This document shows positions 37,379-47,189 of a DNA stretch of 64,000 bases, piece by piece (position 1 is the stretch's first letter; each line of letters begins with the position of its first letter). Source of the DNA: Methyloligella sp. GL2 (GTDB lineage Bacteria; Pseudomonadota; Alphaproteobacteria; Rhizobiales; Methyloligellaceae); assembly GCF_013341275.1 (NCBI RefSeq), contig NZ_CP054476.1, forward strand, positions 2,840,988-2,904,987. The letters run 5' to 3'. Below the pieces are notes generated by a model. The model saw only the letters and a program-made list of their open reading frames with translations. It was not told the DNA's origin and made no database searches. Made by a program: the position numbers and the translations under genes.

Positions 37379-38641
37379 TTATCCAGCGAGTGCTTGGGGC
37401 GGCATCTCGGCGGGCTTGCCGACGATGGTGGTGATCAGCCGGTCGGCATGGAGCATGCGCTTGGCGACGCGAGCGACATCGTCGAGGGTGACGGCGTCGA
37501 TCAGGGCGTTGCGCTCATCGACATAGTCGACGCCGAGCCCTTCAAGCTCCAGCCAGAGCAGCTGGTTGGCGATTGCCGCGGAGGAGTCGAAGCGAAGCGC
37601 ATAAGCCCCGGTGAGATAGCGCTTGGCGCCATCGAGCTCGTCCTCGGTGGGGCCGTCGGCGGCGAGGCGTTCCAGCTCGGTCTGGATCACCTGCAGCGAC
37701 TGGCCAACCGCCTCGTTCTTGGTGGCGACGCGGCCCATGAAGACGCAGGCATGGGCGAAGGGGAAAAGGTGGGAATTGACCGAATAGGCCAGCCCCCGCT
37801 TCTCGCGCACCTCCTCCATCAGGCGGGAATTAAACCCGCCGCCGCCGATGATGTAGTTGAGGATATAGGCGGGCAGAAAATCCGGGTCGGTGCGCATGAT
37901 GCCGGCCTGGCCGAACTGGGCGATGGATTGCGGGATATCCATCTCGATGACCTCGCGGAACGGGCCTTCCGCCGGGGTCGCATCGGGAATGGCCGCAAGC
38001 TCGGCGGTCTCCGGCAGCGCGCCGAAGATGCGGTCGAGATCCTTGGCCAGGGTCGCCGCGTCGATATCGCCGACCACGACGATGGTCAGATTGTCCTTGG
38101 CGTAGACCTTGTCGGCATAGGCGCGCAGATCTGCCGGCTCGACCTCGGGAATGGTGTCGAGGCTTCCCTTCACGGGCCGTGCGTAAGGGTGGCCCTTGAA
38201 GGCGGCACTGGTCCAGGCGCGCGAAGCGATATTCACCGGGTCGTTCTGATCGAATTTCAGGCTGGCGAGGATCTGCCCTTTCACCCGCTCGGTGGCATCG
38301 GCGTCGAAGCGCGGCGCGGACAGCACCTTGGCGAGAAGCTCGAAAGCGGCCTCGCGGTTCTCGGTCAGGGTCTGGAAGCTGCAGGTGATGACGTCGCGGG
38401 CGGTGTCGAAATCCATATGGATGGCCAGCGACTGCTCCAGCTCCTGATAGGCGGCGGCGTCAAGATCGCCGGCGCCCTCGTCCATCATGCCGGTGACGAA
38501 ATAGGAGAGGCCGTCCTTGCCGTCAGGATCTTGCGCGGCCCCGCCGCGGAAGGCGAAGCGGAGCGCGACGAGCGGATTGTCGTGGGATTCGACCAGGAAG
38601 GCTTTGATGCCGCCTGGGCTTTCGATGCGTTGAACTTGCAT
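37379..38641 (-). CDS. M16 family peptidase-like protein, zinc motif lost
   Basis: A 420-residue M16-fold protein. Where the active partner has HFLEH, this one reads YFVTG (in DGLSYFVTGMMDEGAG), so it cannot bind zinc in the normal way. The C-terminal half keeps the substrate-closing segment NYIIGGGGFNSRLMEEVREKRGLAYSV. Family knowledge: such proteins pair with an active M16 subunit, as MPP alpha with MPP beta. It starts 12 bases after the active partner's stop. No signal peptide is obvious, so the site of action is unclear. Confidence 0.92.
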   Translation of the reverse strand: MQVQRIESPGGIKAFLVESHDNPLVALRFAFRGGAAQDPDGKDGLSYFVTGMMDEGAGDLDAAAYQELEQSLAIHMDFDTARDVITCSFQTLTENREAAFELLAKVLSAPRFDADATERVKGQILASLKFDQNDPVNIASRAWTSAAFKGHPYARPVKGSLDTIPEVEPADLRAYADKVYAKDNLTIVVVGDIDAATLAKDLDRIFGALPETAELAAIPDATPAEGPFREVIEMDIPQSIAQFGQAGIMRTDPDFLPAYILNYIIGGGGFNSRLMEEVREKRGLAYSVNSHLFPFAHACVFMGRVATKNEAVGQSLQVIQTELERLAADGPTEDELDGAKRYLTGAYALRFDSSAAIANQLLWLELEGLGVDYVDERNALIDAVTLDDVARVAKRMLHADRLITTIVGKPAEMPPQALAG

Positions 38642-38653
38642 GGGCGGGACTAG

Positions 38654-39946
38654 CTATGCGGCAAGGGATTGAGCGGCCGGCTCGAGAATGCCGGTCACGG
38701 AATTCTCGTCGGTGAGATAGGTGCGGGCGACGTCGGCGATCTCCTCCGGCGTCACCTTTTTCAGCCGGTCGGGCCAGGCCTCGATCTGCTCCAGGGTCAT
38801 ACCGGTGGCCATGCGCCATCCGTAATGGCGGGCCAGGCTCTGATGGCTGTCGGCGGCATAGATGAACTGGGCGAGATAGGCATTGCGGGCCCGGTCGAGC
38901 TCGGCTTGGGTGACGCCGTCGCGCTTCAGATCCGCGATGAAGCGGGAGAGCGCGTCATCCAGCTGTTCGGCGGTGACGTTCTCGGCCGCCACGCCGTAAA
39001 GCGCCAGACGCCCGGAATCGAGCCCGGTATCGGCGTACCAGCCGCCGGCGGAGGCGGCGATCTTCTCCTCAACCACCAGGCGGCGATAGAGCTTGCCGGC
39101 GGTGCGCGCGGAGACGACCCGCATCATCAGATCCAGCGCCTCGGCCTCGCCTGGCTTAGTCGCGGAATTATAGCTCGGCACGCGGTAATGGCGCTGCACG
39201 GTGATGCGGCCGGCGCGCGGATCGGCCAGGCGGATGGTCTCGCCCTTCGCGTGGGGCGCTTCGGGCGTGCGCTTGCGGAGCCCAAGCTCCGGGTTGGGCG
39301 CATGCTTGCCGTAGGTCTCTTCGGCGAGGCGGCGCACCTCTTCCGGCTCGACATCGCCGGCAACCACCAGGATGGCGTTGTTCGGCGCATAGAAGCGCTT
39401 ATAGAAGGCCAGCGCATCGTCGCGGGTGAGCTTGGCGATCTCGTTTTCCCAGCCGATGATCGGAATGCCGTAAGGGTGGGTCTCGAACAGGGCGGCCATC
39501 ACCTTTTCCTGCAGGATGCTGCCCGGATCGTTATCGACCCGCGAGCGGCGCTCCTCCAGGATCACGTCGCGCTCGGTCAGGGCCGATTCCTCCGACAGGC
39601 GCAGATTGGCCATGCGGTCGGCCTCCATGGCCATGACCTTGGGCAGCCGATCCTTGGCGACGCGCTGGAAATAGGCGGTGACGTCGTGGCTGGTGAAGGC
39701 GTTATCCTCGCCGCCATTGCGCGCCACGATCTTGGCGAACTGGCCGGGGGGGATCTCTTCGGTCCCCTTGAACATCAGATGTTCGAGGAAATGGGCCACG
39801 CCCGACGCGCCCTTGGGGTCGTCGGCGCCGCCCACCTTGTACCAGAGAATCTGGGTGGCTACGGGCGCGCGGTGGTCGGGAACAACCACGACCTGCAGCC
39901 CGTTGTCGAGCTGGAACTCGGAGATTTTCGGCGAAGGTTTCTGCAT
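38654..39946 (-). CDS. M16 family zinc metallopeptidase, active subunit
   Basis: A 430-residue protein with HFLEH at 52-56 and the distal Glu in ALTERDVILEERRSR. It also keeps the glycine-rich loop region and the C-terminal RLVVEEKIAASAGG. It lies between a predicted lipoprotein/exported pair and its zinc-less partner, all on the minus strand after lspA, so a role in handling envelope peptides or leader fragments is possible but unproven. No signal peptide is seen at this start. Confidence 0.94.
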   Translation of the reverse strand: MQKPSPKISEFQLDNGLQVVVVPDHRAPVATQILWYKVGGADDPKGASGVAHFLEHLMFKGTEEIPPGQFAKIVARNGGEDNAFTSHDVTAYFQRVAKDRLPKVMAMEADRMANLRLSEESALTERDVILEERRSRVDNDPGSILQEKVMAALFETHPYGIPIIGWENEIAKLTRDDALAFYKRFYAPNNAILVVAGDVEPEEVRRLAEETYGKHAPNPELGLRKRTPEAPHAKGETIRLADPRAGRITVQRHYRVPSYNSATKPGEAEALDLMMRVVSARTAGKLYRRLVVEEKIAASAGGWYADTGLDSGRLALYGVAAENVTAEQLDDALSRFIADLKRDGVTQAELDRARNAYLAQFIYAADSHQSLARHYGWRMATGMTLEQIEAWPDRLKKVTPEEIADVARTYLTDENSVTGILEPAAQSLAA

Positions 39947-39985
39947 ATCGGGCCAACGTTTAGCACGGAACGGCCCAGAGTTTCA

Positions 39986-40261
39986 TCATTCGCCTGCAGG
40001 GGCCGGCTGCTCGTTGCATTTGGGGCCGAAAGTCCAATCACCCTCGGTATGGGCGTTCGCGTCGCAGGGCCGCGTCGCGACATCGGGTGGTGGAGGCTCG
40101 ACGGGTGCGCCGATCGGCTTGATGCAGAACACGTGTCCGGTGACCGGGTTCACCTCGGCGATCTCGCATTTCGGCTTTTCGTCCTCAGCATGCGCGGGCG
40201 CAGCCAGGGCGAGCGTCAGAAACGCAAGGGTGGGCACGGCTTTGATCAGACAATTTCGCAT
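39986..40261 (-). CDS. small exported hypothetical protein
   Basis: A 91-residue protein with a signal peptide (MRNCLIKAVPTLAFLTLALA, cleavage near APAHA-ED). The mature part of about 65 residues has four Cys, in PKCEIAEVNP, HVFCIKPIG, TRPCDANAH and GPKCNEQP, and a Pro-rich middle, which suggests two disulfides in the periplasm. The ATG at 40261 has GAGGA just upstream. No family recognised. It lies 40 bases before the M16 gene and is probably in the same transcript. Confidence 0.7.
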   Translation of the reverse strand: MRNCLIKAVPTLAFLTLALAAPAHAEDEKPKCEIAEVNPVTGHVFCIKPIGAPVEPPPPDVATRPCDANAHTEGDWTFGPKCNEQPAPAGE

Positions 40262-40382
40262 CGTTCCTCGCAAACAGATGGGATCTCGCGCGCCGCCCGT
40301 TCAGACGCGGGCGCAGACATCCGGCTTCACGCCGAGCTTACGGGAAATGGAGGGGCCGTACTTGTACGAACCCGCTATGCCG

Positions 40383-40967
40383 TTAAGAGCCTTGATAGGT
40401 CCCGGCGCTCGGATGGAACGGATCGTTGTTCTCCGGCACGGTTCCCGGAGGCTTGTAAGGCTCCGGCGCGCGCTTCTTGGTCGCCGAGCGGTTGACCGGC
40501 GGCGTCGGATCGGCGGGATCGGGCGAGGGAATATCGCTAACCGCCGCCTCTTTGGTCTTGTTGCCGCCGAAGATCTTATCCAGCAGGGTTTCCTTGCCGG
40601 CATAGGGGTTCAGCGGCTCGGTGGAGGCGGCCTTCTGCTTCTCCGCTTCGGCCTGCTTCTCGACCAGCTGCTGGCGGGCGATCTCAGGATCGGTGGGCCA
40701 GTTGGGCTGGGAAGCGGCATTGCCGGAGCCGGGCGGCGGCAGATAATTGGTGTTGGGCGGGATCACCAGCGGGGCACGTTCGGACATCTGGGTGTCCTCT
40801 TGCTTCCGCTCGCCGGAAAGCCCCGCATAGTCGAAGATCTTGCCCTGGAATTCGACACCGCCGCATCCGCCAAGGGCCAGCACGGAGGGCACCAGGCAGG
40901 CAGCGAGCAGCCCACGCGTCATGCGTGCAGCAGCATCGATCCTCGCTTTGGTCTGGGCTTGCCCCAC
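40383..40967 (-). CDS. predicted lipoprotein, DUF3035-like
   Basis: A 194-residue protein with a lipobox LALGGC (Cys35 from the GTG start), after which the mature chain is Pro-rich and low in order: SERAPLVIPPNTNYLPPPG and repeated Pro/Lys segments. The RAPLVIPP block recalls DUF3035 proteins. It directly follows lspA, the signal peptidase that would process it. A GTG at 40967 with GAGGG just upstream is one start; ATG at 40922 would give a shorter, more usual signal peptide. Confidence 0.8.
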   Translation of the reverse strand: MGQAQTKARIDAAARMTRGLLAACLVPSVLALGGCGGVEFQGKIFDYAGLSGERKQEDTQMSERAPLVIPPNTNYLPPPGSGNAASQPNWPTDPEIARQQLVEKQAEAEKQKAASTEPLNPYAGKETLLDKIFGGNKTKEAAVSDIPSPDPADPTPPVNRSATKKRAPEPYKPPGTVPENNDPFHPSAGTYQGS

Positions 40968-41014
40968 GTTTCCCTCGTATCCAGCGCAGAAATTGGCTCA
41001 AATCCCCGCTTTTC

Positions 41015-41548
41015 CTACATGTTAGAGGGGTTTGAGACCTTTTTATGGTTGCCGAAAAATGAGTCATAAAGCAGTCCGATGACCCCGGCAACCACGGCAC
41101 AGTCAGCAACGTTAAAGACGTACCATTCGAAGCCGAAGGCATGCAGCGCGTAGAAATCGGCCACTGCGCCATAGGCGATGCGGTCGATGGCGTTGCCGAT
41201 GGCCCCGCCGATGATCAGTCCGAGCGAGATGGCGGCAAGGCGCGAGGGCACGCGGGCGAGCCAAATCCCCAGCCCCAGCGCAACGCCGAGGGCGAAGATA
41301 ATCAGCATCCAGCGGCCGAAGGCGCCGTCCTGCTGCAGGAGCCCGTAGCTGATGCCGCGGTTCCAGACCATCACCAGGTCCAGGAACGGCGCGACGGCGA
41401 CCGGCGCCTTGTCCTCAATGCCATAGACGAAAAGGAACCAGAGCTTGTTGGCCTGATCGGCGATGACGATGGCGGCGGCCACGGCAAGGCCGAGACCGCA
41501 ATAGGTTCGTGCGCCGACCTCAGCGCTTGTCTCTGTCTCGGCTACCAT
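41015..41548 (-). CDS. lspA: lipoprotein signal peptidase
   Basis: A 177-residue four-helix aspartic protease of the inner membrane that cleaves prolipoproteins. The catalytic Asp residues are in GNAIDRIAYG and FNVADCAVV, with NRGISYGLL upstream, all typical of signal peptidase II. It lies 11 bases after ileS, the classic ileS-lspA pair, and 47 bases before a lipoprotein gene. Confidence 0.96.
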   Translation of the reverse strand: MVAETETSAEVGARTYCGLGLAVAAAIVIADQANKLWFLFVYGIEDKAPVAVAPFLDLVMVWNRGISYGLLQQDGAFGRWMLIIFALGVALGLGIWLARVPSRLAAISLGLIIGGAIGNAIDRIAYGAVADFYALHAFGFEWYVFNVADCAVVAGVIGLLYDSFFGNHKKVSNPSNM

Positions 41549-41559
41549 GGACGGCTATC

Positions 41560-44541
41560 CTATTCGGCCGCGGCGGCACGGCGGGCGTCGAACTGACGGA
41601 CCGCCTCCGCATCGCGCGGGGAGAGATCGGGAAATTCCGGATCGGCGCCGACATCGGGCGAGATCTTCCAGGAGCGGGCGCATTTCTTGCCCACCGCCTC
41701 GATCACCTCGACGGCAACGCCCGGCACTTCGCTGAGACGGAAAGCGCCTTCCGGCCCCTCGCCTTCGATGATCTCCGCACCGCTGGTGATGAAGATCTCG
41801 GCCGGATCGAGGCCTTCGAGGCTGGCGCGCATGGCATCGTCGGCGATGTAGACCTTGGGCGCGGCATCGAGACTGGCGCCGATGCGGCGCTCTTTACGCT
41901 CGATTTCCAGGGCGCCGGTGACGGCACGGCGGAGGCTGCGCAGCTGCTTCCATTTCCCGGCCAGCGCCTCGTCGCGCCACGTGTCCGGGATATTGGGGAA
42001 TTGGCGAAGATGCACCGAGTTGTCCTCGCCGGGGAAGCGGTTGAGCCAGGCTTCCTCCATGGTGAAGCAGAGCATCGGCGCGAGCCAGGCGGTAAGCGCC
42101 TCGAACAGGATATCGAGCACGGTCAGCGCCGAGCGGCGCACGATACTGTCGTGAGGCTCGCAATAGAGCGCATCTTTCCGGATGTCGAAATAGAAGGCGG
42201 AAAGATCGCCGACGCAGAAATTGAACAGCGCATGGAAGATGCGCTTGAAGTCGTAGGCGTTGTAATTCTCGCGCACGAACGTATCCAGCTCGGCGAGCCG
42301 GTGCAGCATGTAGCGCTCCAGCTCCGGCATCTGCGACGGCTCCACGCGCAGCTCCTCGCGGTAATGGGCGAGATTGCCGAGCATGAAGCGCATGGCGTTG
42401 CGGAGCTTGCGGTAGGAATCCACATTGGCCTTGAGGATCTCCGGGCCGATGCGCAGATCCTCCCAATAGTCGGAGGACATGGCCCAAAGCCGCAGGATCT
42501 CCGCGCCGGACTGCTTGATGACATTCTCCGGCGCTACGGCGTTGCCGGCCGATTTCGACATCTTGCGGCCCTGCTCGTCGACGAAGAAGCCGTGGGTGAC
42601 CACCGCCTCGTAAGGCGCGCGGCCGCGGGTGCCGCAGGCCTCCAGCAGCGAGGACTGGAACCAGCCGCGATGCTGATCGGAGCCTTCCAGATAGACGTCG
42701 GCCGGCCATTTCAGATCGGGGCGGTGCTCCAGCACGAAGGCATGGGTGCAGCCGGAATCGAACCAGACATCGAGGATGTCGTCGACCTTCTCCCAATCGT
42801 CCGGATTGTCGACCACCCCTTCCAGGAACCGCTGCTTGGCGCCTTCGGCGAACCAGGCATCGGCGCCCTCCTGCTCGAAGGCGGCAACGATGCGGTGCTC
42901 CAGCATCTCCGACTTGGCGAAGCCGGCACCGGGGATCACCTCGCCGGTCTCGGCGTGGCGGAAGATGGTGATGGGGACGCCCCAGGCGCGCTGGCGCGAG
43001 ACCACCCAGTCGGGCTTGCTCTCGATCATGCCGCGCAGGCGGTTCTCGCCGGCGGCGGGCACGAAGCTCGTGCCGCCGATCGCTTTGAGCGCCCGATTAC
43101 GCAAGGTGTCGCCGTCCCCGCCGAGCGCCTTGTCCATGGCGATGAACCATTGCGGCGTATTGCGGAAGATCACCGGCTTCTTGGAGCGCCAGGAATGGGG
43201 ATAGTCGTGGCGAAGACGCCCGCGGGCGACCAGATTACCGGCCTCGACCAGCGCCTCGATCACCGCATTGTTGGCATCGCCCTTCTCGCCCTTATCGTCG
43301 ATGACGCGCTTGCCGGTGAAGCCGTAGGCCTCCTCGGTGTAGAAGCCGTCGGCATCCACGGTGAAGGGGATGGCCGGGTCGATGCCGCGGGCCTGAAGCT
43401 CGGCCTTACTGTCTTCCCAGAGCACAAAGTCTTCCATGCCGTGGCCCGGTGCGGTGTGCACGAAGCCGGTGCCGGTCTCGGCGGTGACATGCTCGCCGGG
43501 CAGCAGCGGCACGTCGAAATCGTAGCCGAGCTCATGCAACGGATGCTGCACCGCGCCTAGGCTAGCGGGATCGACATCGCTCATGCGGGTCCAGCCCTCG
43601 ATGCGGGCGGCATTTTCCAGATTCTCGGCCAGCACATCGGCGAGGATCAGCTTGTCGCCGGGCTTCGCCCAATTGTCCTCCGGCGCGGCGGTCACCTCGT
43701 AGAGCCCGTAGCGAATATCGGGCGAATAGGCGATGGCGCGGTTGCCGGGGATGGTCCAGGGCGTGGTGGTCCAGATCACCACGGCGGCGCCGGACAGCTC
43801 GCCCTCGGCCTGCACAAGCGGGAACTTCACGAAGATGGTGTCGGAAACCACCTCCTGATACTCGACCTCGGCCTCGGCCAGGGCCGTCTTCTCTACCACC
43901 GACCACATCACCGGTTTGGAGCCGCGATACAGCGTGCCGTTCATGGCGAATTTCATCAGCTCGCGGGCGATGATCGCCTCGGCTTCGAAAGCCATGGTCG
44001 TATAGGGGTTGTCCCAATCGCCGACGATGCCGAGGCGCTGGAATTCCTTGGACTGAATCTTGACCCATTTCTCGGCGAACTCGCGGCAGACGCGGCGGAA
44101 GGAGTTGATCGGGATCTCGTCCTTGTTCTTGCCCTTGGCGCGAAAGCCCTCTTCCACCTTCCACTCGATGGGCAGGCCGTGGCAGTCCCAGCCCGGCACG
44201 TAGGGAGCATCCTTGCCCATCATGCCTTGCGAGCGGGAGATGACGTCCTTCAAGGTTTTGTTCAGCGCGTGTCCGATATGAAGGTTGCCGTTGGCGTAAG
44301 GCGGGCCGTCATGCAGCACGAACTTGTCGCGTCCCTCGGCCTCCCGGCGCAGGCGATCGTAGAGCCCGATCTTTTCCCAGCGGGCGAGGATTTCCGGCTC
44401 GCGCTGGGGCAGACCGGCCTTCATCGGGAAGTCGGTTTTGGGCAAAAACAGGGTTTCGCTCCAATTGCGCTCCGCCTGCTCGCCGTTCCCCGATTGAGAC
44501 GGCTGTGGTTCTTGCGGCTTTTTTGAGTCAAGCTCAGTCAT
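41560..44541 (-). CDS. ileS: isoleucyl-tRNA synthetase
   Basis: A 993-residue class I synthetase. HIGH at 88-91 in [14 protein letters not shown] and KMSKS at 660-664 mark the active site; the editing domain lies between ([17 protein letters not shown], then [12 protein letters not shown]), and an anticodon-binding domain follows. The extra Gln/Pro-rich leader of about 25 residues before [15 protein letters not shown] is longer than usual. I use the ATG at 44541; upstream frame is non-conserved. It is divergent from the Trp-rich gene with under 50 bases between starts. Confidence 0.97.
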   Translation of the reverse strand: MTELDSKKPQEPQPSQSGNGEQAERNWSETLFLPKTDFPMKAGLPQREPEILARWEKIGLYDRLRREAEGRDKFVLHDGPPYANGNLHIGHALNKTLKDVISRSQGMMGKDAPYVPGWDCHGLPIEWKVEEGFRAKGKNKDEIPINSFRRVCREFAEKWVKIQSKEFQRLGIVGDWDNPYTTMAFEAEAIIARELMKFAMNGTLYRGSKPVMWSVVEKTALAEAEVEYQEVVSDTIFVKFPLVQAEGELSGAAVVIWTTTPWTIPGNRAIAYSPDIRYGLYEVTAAPEDNWAKPGDKLILADVLAENLENAARIEGWTRMSDVDPASLGAVQHPLHELGYDFDVPLLPGEHVTAETGTGFVHTAPGHGMEDFVLWEDSKAELQARGIDPAIPFTVDADGFYTEEAYGFTGKRVIDDKGEKGDANNAVIEALVEAGNLVARGRLRHDYPHSWRSKKPVIFRNTPQWFIAMDKALGGDGDTLRNRALKAIGGTSFVPAAGENRLRGMIESKPDWVVSRQRAWGVPITIFRHAETGEVIPGAGFAKSEMLEHRIVAAFEQEGADAWFAEGAKQRFLEGVVDNPDDWEKVDDILDVWFDSGCTHAFVLEHRPDLKWPADVYLEGSDQHRGWFQSSLLEACGTRGRAPYEAVVTHGFFVDEQGRKMSKSAGNAVAPENVIKQSGAEILRLWAMSSDYWEDLRIGPEILKANVDSYRKLRNAMRFMLGNLAHYREELRVEPSQMPELERYMLHRLAELDTFVRENYNAYDFKRIFHALFNFCVGDLSAFYFDIRKDALYCEPHDSIVRRSALTVLDILFEALTAWLAPMLCFTMEEAWLNRFPGEDNSVHLRQFPNIPDTWRDEALAGKWKQLRSLRRAVTGALEIERKERRIGASLDAAPKVYIADDAMRASLEGLDPAEIFITSGAEIIEGEGPEGAFRLSEVPGVAVEVIEAVGKKCARSWKISPDVGADPEFPDLSPRDAEAVRQFDARRAAAAE

Positions 44542-44559
44542 GGATACTTGGGGGTTTGA

Positions 44560-45315
44560 GTGGTTTTGGAAAATTGGCTTGAGACGATGAGCTTGGCCGT
44601 ATCGGCTTGGGCTCTGCCCTTCGCGGGAACCGCCCCTGAGACCTCGTCCGGCAAGACGCGGGAGGAGGCGTCTCAGGCGCCGCAACTGCCTGCGCTCTGG
44701 TCGCCGGAAACATGGATGGCTCAAGGCCAGCAATTTCAGCCCGGGCAAACCTCAGGCTGGCCATCCATGCCATGGATGGCGCTGGAGAACCAGACGCCAC
44801 CGGAGCCGGAGCCGAGCTTCCCCACGGTTTTCGATTGGATGGCCGTCTGGATGCCGAAGCCGCCGGAGCCGAAGCGGACGCCGATCGAAGAGTTCTGGGC
44901 GCAGTTCCTGCCCCAATTCCAGCCGCAGCAGGCCGCGCCGTCGCTTTGGGGCCAGCCATCGTCGCCGGATAAGCTTTGGATGAGCTTTTGGACCTCAATG
45001 CAGCCGCAAGAGATACAGCGCAACTGGCAGGCCGTCTCCACCTGGATGCAGTTCTGGCAGACGCTGTGGCCCTGGCTGATGCCGTGGCAGAAACAGATGC
45101 TGCTTTCGGCGCCGGGCGCCAATCCGTGGATGCAGATTTGGGCTTCGACCTCGTCGCTGTCGCCGTGGCAGCCGACATGGAAGCCATCATGGAAACCGTC
45201 GGGGCAAGATACGCCGTTCGGCATGCCGCCAATGGCCAATTTCTGGGCCGCAGCGGCCACGCCCTGGTGGCGCCCGGACGGCTCATCGCGCCCAGGAACG
45301 TCGCAAAGCTCATAA
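44560..45315 (+). CDS. Trp- and Pro-rich protein of unknown function
   Basis: A 251-residue protein (or 242 from the ATG at 44587). It contains 26 Trp, about 38 Pro, many Gln and Met, and no Cys, His or Tyr. Trp occurs at 47, 52, 67, 72, 93, 97, 113, 130, 140, 144, 156, 162, 166, 170, 172, 176, 190, 194, 203, 207, 211, 229, 236 and 237. W-M-x-x-W occurs four times (93-97, 140-144, 162-166, 190-194), and W-x3-W spacing is common. No signal peptide or clear membrane helix. Third-position GC and codon choice look like real coding, and the opposite strand gives an implausible Cys/Gly-rich protein. It is divergent from ileS and convergent with ribF. No family recognised. Confidence 0.75.
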   Translation: MVLENWLETMSLAVSAWALPFAGTAPETSSGKTREEASQAPQLPALWSPETWMAQGQQFQPGQTSGWPSMPWMALENQTPPEPEPSFPTVFDWMAVWMPKPPEPKRTPIEEFWAQFLPQFQPQQAAPSLWGQPSSPDKLWMSFWTSMQPQEIQRNWQAVSTWMQFWQTLWPWLMPWQKQMLLSAPGANPWMQIWASTSSLSPWQPTWKPSWKPSGQDTPFGMPPMANFWAAAATPWWRPDGSSRPGTSQSS

Positions 45316-45465
45316 CAGCGGCCTTAGGGTCGCGTTCCGGCGCTTCACACTTCGCCATTTCGGTGTGCTCTATCCCGCTTATCCGTCCGGGTTTTCCGGG
45401 CCGTGGTGTCCCGCCTTCTAGCAACGGCGCTGCCGACAATCCAGTAGGGTAACGCGCGGCGGCGA

Positions 45466-46407
45466 TCAAACCGGCGTGGCCGGCGCCTTGGCCAGAATCT
45501 CGGCAATCTTGGCGCAATCGTCGTCCATCTGGGCCGAAAGCTCTTCGGGCGTGTCGAATTTGCGGTCGTCTCGAACCTTCTCGATGAACTCGATCTCGAT
45601 ATTCTTGCCGTAGAGATCGCCTTCGAAATCGAGGACATAGGCCTCGAAAGTCGGCGCACCGTCGCCGAAGGTGGGGCGCGGCCCGACATAGCCGGCGCCG
45701 CTATAGATCTCGCCTTCGACATTGACCCGGACCGCATAAATGCCGTGGGCGATCTCGTTGCCCGGCGCCAGTGGCAGATTCACGGTGGGAAAGCCGAGCC
45801 CGGCACCGCGGCCGGCACCCGATTCCACGTTGCCGCGCATGCGCCACCAATAGCCGAGCGTGCTGGCGGCCAGCCGCATATCTCCTTTGGCCAGCGCATC
45901 GCGCACCTGGCTGGAGGAGAGGATGGCGCCGTCCTCGGTCACCGCCGGAACCACGGAAACCTCGAAGCCCAGCCTCTCGCCGAACTTGGCAAGGGTTTCG
46001 GGGTCGCCGCTGCGGCCCTTGCCGAAGTTGAAATCGTGGCCGACGACGATATGGCTGGCACCGAGACCACCGGCGATCACCTCCTCGGCGAAACGCTCCG
46101 CGCTATAGCCGGCGAAATCGGCATCGAACGGGATAACCACCGCCAGATCGAGGCCGAACTCCTCCAGAAGCTCCAGCTTCACATCCACCGGGGTGAGCTC
46201 GAAGAAGGGCTTATCGGGGGAGAAGAAGCGACGCGGATGCGGATCGAAGATGATCGCCCCCGACTTGCCGCCGGAGGCCTTGGCAAGCGCCTCGGCCCGG
46301 CCAAGCAACGCTTGATGACCGCGGTGAACGCCGTCGAAATTGCCGATCGCCAGGGCCGCGCCTCGCGCAGAGGCAGGCACGTCCTGCCAGCCGCGGACCA
46401 CATCCAT
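45466..46407 (-). CDS. ribF: bifunctional riboflavin kinase / FAD synthetase
   Basis: A 313-residue enzyme making FMN and FAD. The N-terminal FAD synthetase domain has IGNFDGVHRGHQALL (about 22-36), the HxGH nucleotidyltransferase motif, and VVGHDFNFGKGRSGD. The C-terminal riboflavin kinase domain has GRGAGLGFPTVNLPL and YVLDFEGDLYGKNIEIEF. The 150 bases between its stop and the Trp-rich gene hold no feature I can support. Upstream lies the MaoC gene after 78 bases. Confidence 0.96.
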   Translation of the reverse strand: MDVVRGWQDVPASARGAALAIGNFDGVHRGHQALLGRAEALAKASGGKSGAIIFDPHPRRFFSPDKPFFELTPVDVKLELLEEFGLDLAVVIPFDADFAGYSAERFAEEVIAGGLGASHIVVGHDFNFGKGRSGDPETLAKFGERLGFEVSVVPAVTEDGAILSSSQVRDALAKGDMRLAASTLGYWWRMRGNVESGAGRGAGLGFPTVNLPLAPGNEIAHGIYAVRVNVEGEIYSGAGYVGPRPTFGDGAPTFEAYVLDFEGDLYGKNIEIEFIEKVRDDRKFDTPEELSAQMDDDCAKIAEILAKAPATPV

Positions 46408-46485
46408 TCTTATTCGTCCTTCAGCCTTGCCGGTCGTCTTACCGGCCTTCGTCTCGCCCCAGCCTTGTTCTCGCCGGGCTCACTC

Positions 46486-46947
46486 TTAGGCCTGTTCCTT
46501 GCGGTCGACCATCACCACGGCCTGACCAGTGATCACGGGCTTACCGTTTACGGTGCATGCGCAGTCCAGCACCACGCGGGACTTGGCCGCATCCAGGCTG
46601 GCGATCTTGACCGTCGCAGTGACCTCGTCGCCGAGATAGACCGGCGCGCGGAACTTCATATCCTGAGACAGGTAGATACAGCCAGGCCCCGGGAGCTTGG
46701 TGCCGAGCACGGTGGAGATCAAGGCGCCGGTCAGGAAGCCGTGAGCGATGCGTTTCTTGAACATGGTGGTCGCCGCAAAGCCCTCGTCGACATGAACCGG
46801 GTTCACATCGCCCGACAGGACGGCGAAACGGTCGACATCCTCCGCGGTGATGACCTTGGAATAGCTGGCCTCCATACCCGGAGACAAATCTTCAAAATAA
46901 TAGCCGTGGCCGAGGGCTGCCTCAGCCGGCACCGCGTCATCGCTCAT
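46486..46947 (-). CDS. MaoC family (R)-hydratase
   Basis: A 153-residue single hot-dog domain protein. The hydratase motif is visible: FAVLSGDVNPVHVDEGFAA, with catalytic Asp and His, then RIAHGFLTGALIS. Members such as PhaJ hydrate trans-2-enoyl-CoA to the (R)-3-hydroxyacyl-CoA, feeding polyhydroxyalkanoate or lipid routes. No polymer genes are nearby, so the pathway is not fixed by context. Confidence 0.9.
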   Translation of the reverse strand: MSDDAVPAEAALGHGYYFEDLSPGMEASYSKVITAEDVDRFAVLSGDVNPVHVDEGFAATTMFKKRIAHGFLTGALISTVLGTKLPGPGCIYLSQDMKFRAPVYLGDEVTATVKIASLDAAKSRVVLDCACTVNGKPVITGQAVVMVDRKEQA

Positions 46948-47189
46948 GGATTGATCCTTACCTCTGGTCGGTCGGCGCGCAAAATAGCCAAGCCCCTTGC
47001 CGACTGCAAACGTCTCGGCGCCGCGCAGGCGTTAAGCCGGCGTCAAACTTAACCGTCCGTTCATGGGCGGAGCGTAGGATTTTCAGCAATTGCCGCTCCA
47101 ATCGGGGAGTCGGGGGAATGAATAAAGCACTGGCCTCCGCGGCCACAAGACAAGGCGTGCTCGGCGAAATGCGGGGCATGGGATGGGAA

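Noticed and set aside
44736-45260. A 174-codon minus-strand frame opposite the Trp-rich gene.
   Set aside because: Its Cys/Gly/Ser/His-rich composition is just the complement of TGG and CAG codons, it has no ribosome site, and the plus frame has better codon use.
44587-45315. The Trp-rich gene as a Trp leader peptide for attenuation.
   Set aside because: Leader peptides are a few dozen codons with clustered Trp codons and a terminator just after; this frame is over 240 codons, and no tryptophan genes follow.
47020-47070. TTAA pairs upstream of cheY as a CtrA binding site.
   Set aside because: The spacing between the TTAA halves is 13 bases, not the seven of the CtrA consensus. A similar pair near 18780-18795 has nine.
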